DNA from: Candidatus Marinamargulisbacteria bacterium SCGC AAA071-K20
GTDB taxonomy: Bacteria; Margulisbacteria; Marinamargulisbacteria; GCA-2716485; AAA071-K20
Assembly: GCA_003265975.1 (NCBI GenBank)
Contig: QFBU01000003.1
Coordinates: 1 to 64,000, forward strand
DNA length: 64,000 nt
Direction of reading: 5' to 3'
Position numbers and translations under genes: made by a program. This document shows positions 40,958 through 52,600 of this stretch, one piece after another. The number at the start of each line of letters is the position of its first letter. The first letter of the stretch is position 1. Below the pieces are notes generated by a model, which made no database searches, was not told the origin of the DNA, and saw only the letters and a program-made list of their open reading frames with translations.

Positions 40958-43690
40958 ATGGCAACGATGGTAGCAGCAGTTCAGGGACAACAAATAAAAG
41001 ATCCTAGTAATTTAAAAAGCAGTGAAGTAAAAGATCCAAGAGAAGTTTTAAGACAATTGAGGATGCATACAGACAATGGTGGGAATGTTCGTTCTTTCTT
41101 TGAAAGTTTAAGACAAAAAGTTCAAGGTAGCGATCTTTCGAAGCATCGTAGGAATGCAGTTGAGCTCGTAATGGATTTAATGACTTTAATTCAAAGAGAA
41201 AATTCATCTCTTAAAAATAAAGAGACTGATATTGCCGCTAATATTGCTGTCGTTTTTGAACATGCCTTAGGTATTAATGCCTTAACTGAAAGACAAGACT
41301 TTACGTTTCCTCATAAAGATAGCGTTTTAAGAAAAGTAGTTCGTAAGAATTTTAAATTAGGTAACTTTGCTTCTTATAGTATTGCTAAGAAAGAAAAGAT
41401 TGGCAGACAATTTGAGGCCTTAGCTATTATTCTTGCAGCAAGTAGTGGTAATGCTTTAAGAGCAGATAAATATGCAAATGTTCCTGGAACTGAACCTGAC
41501 GAAAAAGAGCTCTCTAAAAAAGCGTTATTAATGGCTACCGTAAGAGATACCATTGTTAATGAAGCAATACTTCAAGCTAGTAAGAGTGACAAAGATCGTG
41601 TTAAAAATGAAGTGAGCCTATTAGTTTCGAAAGGTTTGAAAGTTGCTTTTAAGCCTCTGACCACTGCTTTTAACAAGGAGAGAGCTACTCTTCCTGGAGG
41701 AGGAAACGTTTCTAACTTTGCTACTAGTCTGCCAGATGATCATGAACATATGGTTGTTAAATCATTTTTATCAGATATGCTTCTTCCGCTTTCTGAGGCT
41801 GAGGCTCATGAATTTGACTATAGTGGAGACTCAGGTTTTGAAGCCGAATTTGGTACACCAGCTGAAAAATTAGACTTTATTTTTGAAAATGTATTAACTA
41901 CTCATTGGGACTCTATGCCTGATCGACCACGGTCAGTAAGATCAAGGGCTTTGGTGTTAACCCTATATAACTCAAATTGTATTATTCTTTCTGGAGAAGG
42001 ATCTCAAGAAAGTTTGTCGGCTTTAAAAGAAAAAGTAAATAGATTTATGAGCAGTACTAGTTATGGAGTTAACCGTCAGAAACAAAATGTTGTCAAAAAT
42101 CTTCAAAAAGCACTTAATAGTTCGGACCTTTCAGTTCAGCAATCAAATTTAAGACAACTTTTCTTCAAATATGATATTGCGGGTGCGGGAGAAAACGGTG
42201 TAAAGCCTGATCTTTTATCTTCAGAATTTCGTAAACAACAGGCACTAGATGCTTTAAAGACTGGTAACCCTACAGATTCACAACTTATGAGACTAGCGGT
42301 TGTATATAATGATTTAGACAAGCTTGCTCAAGATCTTACTGGGAACGACTCTGCAAATGCTCAATGTTTAACGGATTCGTTTTTACCTAAATTAGGTCTT
42401 GTTACTTCTGCTAAAGCAACATTGGTTTCAACTTTTTCTTCAATCTTAGATACTTTATTTCGTGATCTAGCAAACCGCCCTGAAACACAAGAGCAGGCCT
42501 TAAGGAAACTAGCATTCACGATTTCAGGTAGTAGAAAAGCTGATGATCCGAGTCAGTTAGCTTATCCAGGTGTTGCTGATATCCCTGAACAACTGTTTGA
42601 AACTTTATTACAACTTAAAGATAGTTTTGGGACGCAGCTTACACAGTTTAAACCTTTAGCAGAAAGAACTTCTTATTCCTTAAAAGCTTTTGGTGGAAAC
42701 AAAAAAACTAGTAATGCAGTTATCAAGGAATCGAGTTTTGATGTTTCTGGAACCATTTCTGATGTTGTCTCTCGGATAAATTTAGATGAGGTAGTTTTTA
42801 AAATTGGAAATCAAGTACTTACATTACCTGAAGAAGGAAGAGATACTTTAGATTTTGTTGAATGGCTTACGGAAAACAATAAAAATGAAGCGGGTACTTC
42901 GGTACTACCACCCCAAAAAGGCGTAGACGCTTTAACAATTACAGGTAGAACTACGCACGTACTCGAGAATAAAATTGTAGTTGCTGCAAGTAATGACGTT
43001 ATTGAAGAGCCTGTAACGTTAACTACAACATTTAAAACTTTATTTAATAATCCAAGTTCATTTTGTGGGACATATTCACATAACATAGTTAGGTTTTTAC
43101 TAAAAGATGGTTCTTTTATTGATTTTAATCGTACTGCACGATCTGCTGTTAGAACCTTAGATCCTGACGCAACAGGAAACAGAGTTGTTAAGTCTCCGGT
43201 GGTTATTCCTAGTTCACCAAAAAGTTTTACTATTCAAGGTGCACTTGAATTATTTAAAGACAGTGATGGAAACACTATTAAGTTTTCTGATATTAAACAA
43301 AACGGAATTTTACGAATACAAAATGCTGCTGAGCAAGGAAACGAAACTAAGAGAATAATAAAAGTTACTTCTCCTGAGGGTGATGATTCTTTTTTTAGAC
43401 TTGAGAGCAACATGACTTCTGGTGCTTTTAAAGCAGCTATTAGATCTGATTTAAATGTAAATGCGGATGACTTAGCCATTCAATTTCATGGTACCGTGGA
43501 CCCTGTTGCTGACGCGGATAATTTAGACACCCAAGTTATTGGGCAGGACGGAATCGTGTCTGTAACATTAACACCTTTAGCTGGCGCTCAAGCGTCGAAT
43601 ATTCAACTTAGCGTTAAGCAAGCAAGCAAGAATACTAATGAAACTAAAACTGTTTCAAATGTAAGTTTATCTGCTTTTGTTACAGCTTAA
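40958..43690 (+). CDS. Giant protein, N-terminal 910 residues (ends at an in-frame TAA)
   Basis: Starts at an ATG with a GGAGG site. No signal peptide is present. Residues 1 to about 600 look almost wholly alpha-helical (for example NVRSFFESLRQKVQ and RRNAVELVMDLMTLIQ). After about 600 the protein becomes beta-rich. Residues about 800-874 resemble a ubiquitin-like beta-grasp unit: two strands (RIIKVTSPEG, SFFRLES), a helix (TSGAFKAAIRSDLN), then LAIQFHG, a loop and GIVSVTLTPL. The frame ends at TAA (43688-43690) but stays open for a further 2,990 codons. I do not recognise a family. The product may be part of a 3,901-codon gene. Confidence 0.75.
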   Translation: MATMVAAVQGQQIKDPSNLKSSEVKDPREVLRQLRMHTDNGGNVRSFFESLRQKVQGSDLSKHRRNAVELVMDLMTLIQRENSSLKNKETDIAANIAVVFEHALGINALTERQDFTFPHKDSVLRKVVRKNFKLGNFASYSIAKKEKIGRQFEALAIILAASSGNALRADKYANVPGTEPDEKELSKKALLMATVRDTIVNEAILQASKSDKDRVKNEVSLLVSKGLKVAFKPLTTAFNKERATLPGGGNVSNFATSLPDDHEHMVVKSFLSDMLLPLSEAEAHEFDYSGDSGFEAEFGTPAEKLDFIFENVLTTHWDSMPDRPRSVRSRALVLTLYNSNCIILSGEGSQESLSALKEKVNRFMSSTSYGVNRQKQNVVKNLQKALNSSDLSVQQSNLRQLFFKYDIAGAGENGVKPDLLSSEFRKQQALDALKTGNPTDSQLMRLAVVYNDLDKLAQDLTGNDSANAQCLTDSFLPKLGLVTSAKATLVSTFSSILDTLFRDLANRPETQEQALRKLAFTISGSRKADDPSQLAYPGVADIPEQLFETLLQLKDSFGTQLTQFKPLAERTSYSLKAFGGNKKTSNAVIKESSFDVSGTISDVVSRINLDEVVFKIGNQVLTLPEEGRDTLDFVEWLTENNKNEAGTSVLPPQKGVDALTITGRTTHVLENKIVVAASNDVIEEPVTLTTTFKTLFNNPSSFCGTYSHNIVRFLLKDGSFIDFNRTARSAVRTLDPDATGNRVVKSPVVIPSSPKSFTIQGALELFKDSDGNTIKFSDIKQNGILRIQNAAEQGNETKRIIKVTSPEGDDSFFRLESNMTSGAFKAAIRSDLNVNADDLAIQFHGTVDPVADADNLDTQVIGQDGIVSVTLTPLAGAQASNIQLSVKQASKNTNETKTVSNVSLSAFVTA

Positions 43691-46600
43691 TTGGCTGCTT
43701 CTGAAACAGCAAATAATGTTAAAATTTCTTTTACTGGCGGCGATTCAATTATTAAATCTGTTAGTGAGCATGGTGCTATGACAATGTCTGAGATTCTTGC
43801 CGAGCATAGAGGTCTAAGGCAAGCTAATGCTGATAATGAAATTGTAAGCATCGATCTTCTTACTAACAGCTACTTAGAAAAAATTCATATTGTTGAAACT
43901 TCTGAATCTGATCTGGAAACTCATTTGAAAGAGCCTGTTATTGTTAGCGATAGATCAAAAAGGAAATGGAGTGACCTCAAAGCAGAGTTGACTAAGAATA
44001 TCTCAGCTGAAAAGGAATGTTTACCTAGTCAGATTCGTTTAGAAATCCCAGGTGGTGTTGATAATAAGCTGTTAAGTGCATTATATTCTCCTCAGGCTCC
44101 AATAATTGTTGAGTTAAGCGTTGATCCGATAATAGTTCCTTTTAGATTCAACGGAATTAATTCAGGTTCTTTCGAAGTTAGTGTTAATTCTTTTGTTCAA
44201 GGCATCTTAAAGAGTGCGAGTGATACTCAAGGTACTTATTTTACAACTGCTAAAATTACTTTATCTCACAAAGGAAAACCTGTTGTGATTACTATTAATA
44301 AAGCGGATACAGATAACTTTAAGAAAATATATCACGTTCTTGCAGACCGAGGACTTCTTGGCGCTTCAATTGAAGGTATTGAATTACTAGACCTTGGCGC
44401 TGTTAGGAAATTGATGGCTCCTGAGCATAAAAATAGAAAAGAGCTTGACGCTTGTAAAGCTCAATTCGCAGGTCTAGAAAGTGTAAAAGTTTCTAATGGA
44501 CTTAAACCTAATGGGCGCGCTCAGAGTTTGAAAATAGATTTAAGTGATCCACGAATTAGAACAAAAGGAGACTTACGGACAGTTATTCTTTCTGGAATGA
44601 CTGCCGTAGATACTAGTGGCGATTCAGTTACTGTTTCTGTTAGATATAATGACCGAGACTTAGTCTTAGAAATTCCTTTGTCTGACACCTTACAATTTGA
44701 AGAATTTGAAAAACGTGTTATTGCAGCTGCGAATAAAACCGTTGTTATTGATAATGGACAAGTTTCAGCTCGTTTTGGTGCAGCTGACTCTCAATCTATT
44801 ACCTTTTCAGGTTCAGAGCAACCGACTGTTGGAGATATTGTTGCAAGTGTTGTATCACCTTCTTCAGTAGATTTTGCAGAATCAATTTCGTATACCACTA
44901 TTAAAAATGGAAAAACGCACACAGTTCCCGTATTACCAGATTCTGCTACTAAGACTCTGCCTGATCTTGCACGTCACGTTCGTAACGATTTAGGATACCA
45001 TAAAGCCTCTAAAGATATAGGATTTGTTATTAATGGTGATAAGTTTGATATTACAAGAGTTTATACAGTTGCTGATCTAGGTACTTTAAGTGATACCTTA
45101 CTTTCTACTATCGTTGTTCAAAAAATTGTTGTTTCAAATAAGGTAATGACAGATTCTGTAAAACAAATGTCTACTAACGAATTGAATCGTTCTGAATTAA
45201 AACGAAAGCAACGTATATTTGGCGAGTTAGCAAACCATAAACTTGTTATTAGTACTAAAGATGCCCCAACCGTATTTGCTGAATTTAATAGTTCAGTTAG
45301 TCTTGGAGCAATCAATGGTGTCAAATTAGAAGATCATGACTGGACAGTCGATACTCAAGTAGAGCAGAAATTACATGTGCTAACGTCTGGTAACTTAACA
45401 GAGTATGCAACTATAGGGGATGAAGATACTGATGTTTCAGCTAGAAGGATTAAGAAGTCTGATAGCGTAAAAACAATATTTGGTAAGTCTTCTAGTCAAT
45501 TATTACAATTACAAGTGGCTCCGGCTGGAGATATTCAAAATGAATTAAGAAGTAAAGTTAATGGATCAGAAATTGCTTTTGTTAATAGAGTTGTTGCTGA
45601 TGATGGCTCTGTTACTTACTCTCAATCTATTTTTACTGCCGAAATGACTGATCAATTAGTAGGTGAAGAGACGCTCGTAGGTCTTGGTATTGTTGCCGCC
45701 GCAAATGTTGATGTTGTTGCAGAGCATAAAGAAGTGTCTGCTTTGGCAATGTTAAACAAAAAAGTTGTTCAAGCAGAAGACGCTCAACATTTTATGGTTC
45801 CAGTTATGGTTGTTCCTAAGTCTGTTTCTTTGTCTAAGAAAGATCTAGTTCTTATGAAAGCCTTTAATGTTTCTCTAGCTAAGGTAACGGATGATAGAAC
45901 ACGGTTGTCTACGGCTTTGGAGAGTTTAGAAGGGGCCTCAAGAAATCTTAAACTTGTCTCAACTGTTTTTTCGGACTTATTTAAAGCTAATGGAGAAGCT
46001 CCGAGTCAAGAAATGTTTGTAAATGCTGTACTTGAAAAAACACTTGCAAACATAGATATTGAACTTAGAGACCTTGTTAACACTGACTATTGGACAACTT
46101 TTTATACTAAGGACTTTAGTCAACTATTAAATTTAAAGTCTGTTAATGATTTAGTACGCCATAATGCATTAACTCCTCAGGTTTATTTAGATTTATTTAT
46201 TGGAGATCCAGTAGGTAAGATAAATAAGATAAAGCTTTCTCAACTTGAGACTGTTATTAATGCGAAATCCGCGCCCTTTATTGAGTCTCAAAATGGGTTG
46301 ATTCACAACGAAATCGCTGAAGATTTTAAAGCCGCTGTGCTTGCTGCTTATCAGAGCGTTGATTTATTTTATAATGGGGATGAAGACAGCGTTTTACAGT
46401 CAATTATTAATAATTATTGGCCAAACCCAGCTTATAAGTGTAAAGACTCAGTTTTTCCAGCAAGGATGTCTAGATCTGAAACTGATGAAGCTGTAGAGCT
46501 TAACTTTACAAGAAAAGCCTTGGCTTTGGTTCTTGTACAAAATAATGAGTCATTTAAAACACTACTTAGAGAGACAAAAGAGTCTGTTGTGGGTATTAAA

Positions 46601-49600
46601 TTTGAAGGTGAGTACACTCGCTTAAGATCTTTATATTTAGCAAGTTCTACAAGCAAACGAGAAGAAATTGAAGACTTTATTGAAAGATCTTATACAAATT
46701 CAGGACATATTCTTAATGAAATTGTCGGTGAGTTTAGAGGTGGGACTGCAACTTATCTGAGTGCTTTAGATATTACTCAGCCTGAAGGTAGATTGAAATT
46801 AGTTGAGTTTAGTCTACTGAATCCTAAGCATAAATTTTCTAAAGAACGAAAAGATAGTGCTTCTAAGGAATTGGGTACACTTTTTGGAAAAGGTAATAAC
46901 ATTAAGATTAAAACTGGACAACTAGCCTCTTTAACTTCATTAGATGGAGCAAGTGGAGCTACAGCATTGCTACTTCTCGCTGTATCTGACTTAGTAAGCG
47001 CAGGTGTTTTTGATGATGTTGTTAGCCCATTAGTAAGTCTTGATGACAAAAAGCTATTGAAAGAACTACGTTCTAATACTGGTAAATTTTATAAAGAATT
47101 ATTAAAGCATAAAGATGAGATTATTAGAGCTGTTAAGTCACATAGTAAACCAGGATTGCGGTCTGATATTGTCTTCGCAATTGCATCAGCTATATTGTCT
47201 TCAGATAAGGAAACTTTTTCTTTACTGGGACAAACAATAAACTTAAATGTGGTTCGTCCTTCTTTAGCAAACCTTTTTGGTCAACGTGTTTTGTCCATAA
47301 AGAAAAACGATCGAGAGTCTGATGTAGAATCTACACTTGCAAGCTTGGAAAGACGCGTATTTGTTTCTAAACAAGAATTGTCAACGTATGAAATTCAGTT
47401 AGACCAGCTTGAAAAGTTTAGAGATCACGTTACTTTCTTGAGTGATACTCGTGAGGCAAAGGTAGCTACCACATTTCAAATTTTACAACAAAAAATGGAT
47501 CTAGAAACTAAGAAACGCGTAGCAAACTACAAAGCGGCAGAGTCACTTATTAAACGAGCTCTTTGGAAAGAATTTTCTGCACTTACTCGTTGGGTACGTG
47601 TTGCAGGGACAGAAAAAAGTAAAATTGATACTCTTGCCAAAAAAGCAGCTCAGTATTGGTTGTTGACTGGTAATATGCATCCTAATATTTTTCAAGAACT
47701 TAATACAGCATCGTTTTATGGAGAAACAACTATTTCTGAAAGTGATTCACTTGTGAGTGCACAAAACTTATCCCGACAACTTATGACATTAGCTACAGAA
47801 AGAAGGATGAAAACAGTTCTACCTGAAGGAGCGCTCATTCAACCTTTAAACCTAGTGCGTCTTACTAACCCTGATGGCTCTTTAAATGAAGGGTTAAGAG
47901 ATGTTTCATTAGGCTATTTGGAAACTCAAATAACTGTTCCTGCTGGGAAAAAAGCAGTGTTTATTTATGACCGTCTTGACGGAGAAGAAACTACGTATCT
48001 TACAAAACCTATAGATGATTCAAACCGTAATTTGATACTTGGTACAAATGTTGTTGTAAGTGATGTTAGGTTTGTTGATGTTTTAGAAGAAGACAGAACT
48101 TTAACAATTGAAGGTCCTTCTTCTGCTGATGTTAAAGTCTTACAAGATCGCTTTGTTAAAGTAAACACTGTTGCTGGAAAACAAACGTTAGTTGCTAGAC
48201 CTGCTCCAGGTTTTGACTTAGGCAAGTCTTCTATAGAAGTGACATATAATACATTGAAAGCTGATCATGAAGTTGCTGGTAGAGTTTTTGGAATTACTGC
48301 AGATATTCAAGACTTTGATACGTTGATGGGCTCGTCGACTGTAAGAAATCAACTTGATACTAGTATTGACTTTGTTGAAAATAAAATTAATTTAAAACAA
48401 ACTACTTTAACGGCTGCTGTTACAGCGTTTAAAGCAGAAGCTGGATCTCAAAAAGTAGTTACTTCTGAGTCTAATGGTAGTACCAATAGAAAAGGATGGT
48501 CAGGTTTTCAGCGTGCTATGGAAGGGAAACTACTTCATGTTGCTCAGGGGCGCAGTCATACTGCAGAAAAGAGAGACATTCCTGTAAAAGTACACGATAA
48601 AATATCTACTCATTTTTCACGAAACTCTGTATCGTCTGTTTCAGCATATAATGCTTCCTTACAATCGGTAGAAGGTGTTTCAATTTCTGAGTTTTTACCA
48701 GGTTTATTAGCCTCAAGTGGTTCTGAGTTAACGTTTAAAATTGAATCACGACCTGGAAGCAGTGAAGTGGTTAAACTTTCTGATCTTCCAAAATCAGCAC
48801 GATTTTATAAATCAGCTGCTGGAGTAATTACGTATAAAGATAGAACTCTGTCTTATACAAAAACTATTACGGCAATTAATATTCAAAAGGCTGGGACTAG
48901 AGTAGCTAACGATGAAACGATTTTTGCTGCTTTTAGAACGGCTATCTCTCCTAATAAGCCTAATCTTTCTCAAATGATTTCTACGGATAGTTTTAAAGAT
49001 ATTTATAACGAATTTAATCGTACTCAAATGGTTGCTGTATTCGAGCATCCAGTAAACAGATCTAGAGGTCAATTGCAGGATATAATTTTGAAACCTAATT
49101 TAGAGTTTCAAATTAGACGAAATGCAATAGGCCAATTTGAAATGCTAATTGATGGAGATTGGCACATCGTTTCTAAATTCGTGAATAGAACTGTTAATTC
49201 TCGAAGTTTAAATCTTGATGTGGCCACTACTAATCAAGATCGGCAAAGTCAAAAGATTTCAAAGTTTCTTAAACAACGAGCTGAAGCCAGTGGTGGACAA
49301 ATTAAGCCAATCAGTATTCGAGAACTTAAGCAATATTATCTATCTCTTGAGTCTTCAGGGGCGGATGGGTTTTCAAGATTTTCTCCTCGCTTTAAGTTTG
49401 GAACTCAAAGTTATTCTGATGATACCTTACTTAGTATAGATAGTGTAATTAATTCAAACTTAATAGTAAAAGAGCCTACATCAGCTGAATTTATTGAGAT
49501 GCCAGGACATGAACATGGATTGAAAATTGAATTTATTTCTGACGAGAGCTTGGAATATGCTCATACAATTGATTTAACTGAAAGCACAGGAGTTCCTGCT

Positions 49601-52600
49601 AAGATTAGAGATGCAGATGGTGCTGTGATTAGAGATGCAGATGGTGCTGTCCAACTAACTGGTGCAAAAACATCTCAAGTTATTGATCTTTCTAATGCAA
49701 ATAAAGTAATTGCTCATATTAGAAAGCAAGCGAATCAGTTTAGTTTTGGCCAACCAGTATGGGTTGTTATTAACCATAATGACACTCTTTCTCAAGTATC
49801 TCTTGAATCTCTTTCTAGTAGCCATGTTGCAGAAATGAAATTCGTTTATGTTGGCGATAAGATTGCGGATACTGAGCTATATAATGATGACGGTGACAGT
49901 AGTAATCTAAAAGAAACTGGTTATTTGGACAGTAAGGTTAGAATTGAAAGAATGGTTTATGGAACAGGTAAATTTGTTTTGAGTAAGACTGAGAATACAT
50001 ACCGTAACGAGTCTGGTATAGAGGCAAGACAGACTGTAAGAGTCGCTCATAAAGATTTAGCGCTTGAATTGGAGCCAAGAAATAAACTTGGTGCTAAATA
50101 TAGACCGATATTCCCAATGGAATATAAAAGGTCTTTAGATCCAAGTAGAAAAAATCATGAAAAATTAATGCAAACTATAAATGCAATTCAAGGAGAACTT
50201 ACTCATGTTTTTTCTGGAAATATAGAAGTAACTCCTGCATTAGATGTGAAACGTGCTTTATTAGCTCGTGATAAGAGCCAAAATAATGTACTTGCTGTTG
50301 TTCCTAAGACAGAAAATACTTTAAGTAGACTTGAAGGGACTGGCGGACCACTTTGGGGCGATGGTGCAGTTAGTGATGATGATGAAGGGTTGATGGGTGT
50401 AAAGACTAGAAAACGTGTGTTAAACGCTATTGAAATTGCCCCTTCTCAAGGGTATTCAAGCATATCCCCAGCTGGTGATTCACCAGCTCAGCTTAGAGCC
50501 GCAAACATAGCCGCTAGAAATGTTGTTCAAGGTGGATCAATTATAGGTGCTTATGTTTCTGGACTTGGAGCTACGGCCTCAGTCTCATCAAATCAAATAG
50601 CCGATGTACAGTCTGTATTATCTAAAATGATTACTCACGATAGAAGTGCAAACTTAGTAACTATATCTTTTGACGATCATGATGTAGCTATTAAAGCAGA
50701 ATTACTTGAGAAACTAAGGGCTTTAAAAGCAAAAGATGAGAGTTTACCACCTGCTAATAAAAAGTTAACAAGTATAGATCCTCAGGACGCCGATGAGTCT
50801 AATATTGTTAGACTTAAACTGTTTCAAGCTACATTACTAAATGCTGGGTATGCAATAAATATGGCAGACAACTTAGAGATTCTTTATGCTCGTTTTAATG
50901 TGACTCAGCCCGCTACTCCTGTAGCGCCTACTGTATTAACAGATGATAAGTTTAATGACATCTTAATTCAGGGCGGTCTTACTAAGCCTGAGAGACCGAG
51001 TCGAATGACTGATGAAAAATATATAGAACTGCTTCAGTCTGAGGTTTCTAAACGTTTTGATATAGCTCGGGAATTTACGGGGCTCCTAATAACAACGGTA
51101 GCAGAAGCTAATACTACAGCTTTAGTTGCTGAAGTTGATAATGGTGATCGTCCTTCCGACTTTACTTATGAGTTAGCTTCTAAGAAGCACTTTAGAGACT
51201 TAAAGTCAGAGACAATTGAAATTAAAGAAAAATTAGATCAGATTAAAAACAAAAAAATCAGACATTATTCAGCTCTAGCAGATGTATACAAAAAATATTT
51301 ACAAGAATGGATTACTGCTCGACTTAAGTTAGGTATTGCAAGCGAAGCTATTACCTTTCCTCAATTGACACTTAATGATCAGGATACGTTAGCTGAAAAA
51401 GTTAAAAAGTGTAAACAGTTTGCTGATCGATTTGAGAGAGTAGCATTACAACATGGTGCAAGCGTAAGTTCTGTAAATTCAGATTTTTCAGTTCTTGGAG
51501 CTAGTGGTCGTAAGATATTATTAACGAATACTAAAGTAGACCTTACAACGTGTAATGCTTTATCGGACTCTAAGCTACAAGCTACAGAAAATGAATTGGC
51601 TACTGACCTTGATAAAGCAGTGAGTAGTTTAGGCATTGCTAGAACGTCATACAGAGATGAGGTTGTTAATTTTGCTAATGCAGAGCTAATAAAGTTAAGT
51701 AGTCTTACGCTAGATCAAAAAAATGCAGTTTCAAAAAGTTTAACTACTGGTGAAATGCATTCATTTTCTAAGGTTAATGGTACAAAGGCTGTTACTAGTC
51801 AGGTTGAGAGTCTTTTTGCTTGGTACAATAGTGTTGCTGGCTATGGACTTGGAAAATATGTTTCAGCCGCGCTTAAGGCTTCACGAGATATTTCTGGAGA
51901 TGAGTCCTATTACAATCAAGCCGTTGAAGGCAAGGTTGTTCAATTGCTTGACCAAAATAAGCTAAGTGACGCGGTTACTTTTATTTCTGCAGCGTACAAT
52001 GACAAATCTGTTGATATTCCTTCGAGCTTAGCTGATGTATTAAACCGATACATAGAAAGTCTTAGAGCTACGATAGGGGACTCATTTGTTGATAGATATC
52101 AACGTCAAGATATGTGTTCTCCTAATTGGATTAATAGTAAATCTTTGAAGTCAATTGTAAGAGATATTCAACAAAAATTAATACCTAGAAACTGGATTTC
52201 TAGAAACCAGAAAAAAGTAATTTTTGGAACTGTAGCTGCCGTGGCAACCGTTGCGGCTGTTGTTTCTTATTCAATGGCTCATTCTAAAGACAATGCTGAT
52301 GCAGATTTTACTGCCAATGTAATGGGTGGGATTGGTCAAATTGGTACTGATGTAACTGAAGTTTTCTGGAATGGCATGACGGCTGCGACACCTACTGTGA
52401 AAAATGTTGGAAACTCCATAATTAGAGGTTTTACAAATACTAATTATTACTGGGATAACCCTCTTGAGATGGTTCCAGAGGCTGTCACTACAGGTTGGAC
52501 TGATATTATGGATTATTTGGGTAGGTCTGAAGCGCCAGTTACTGTTACAAGTGTAAATCCCTTAAGTAGTGAGCTTACAAATACTAAGCTGCCTCTTGAG

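Noticed and set aside
46432..47049. Antisense frames inside the giant gene
   Set aside because: They are shadows of a long, consistent coding frame, with no ribosome binding sites and no family resemblance.
49604..49651. CRISPR-like short repeat
   Set aside because: Only two direct copies occur, without spacers, and they are in frame in a coding region.
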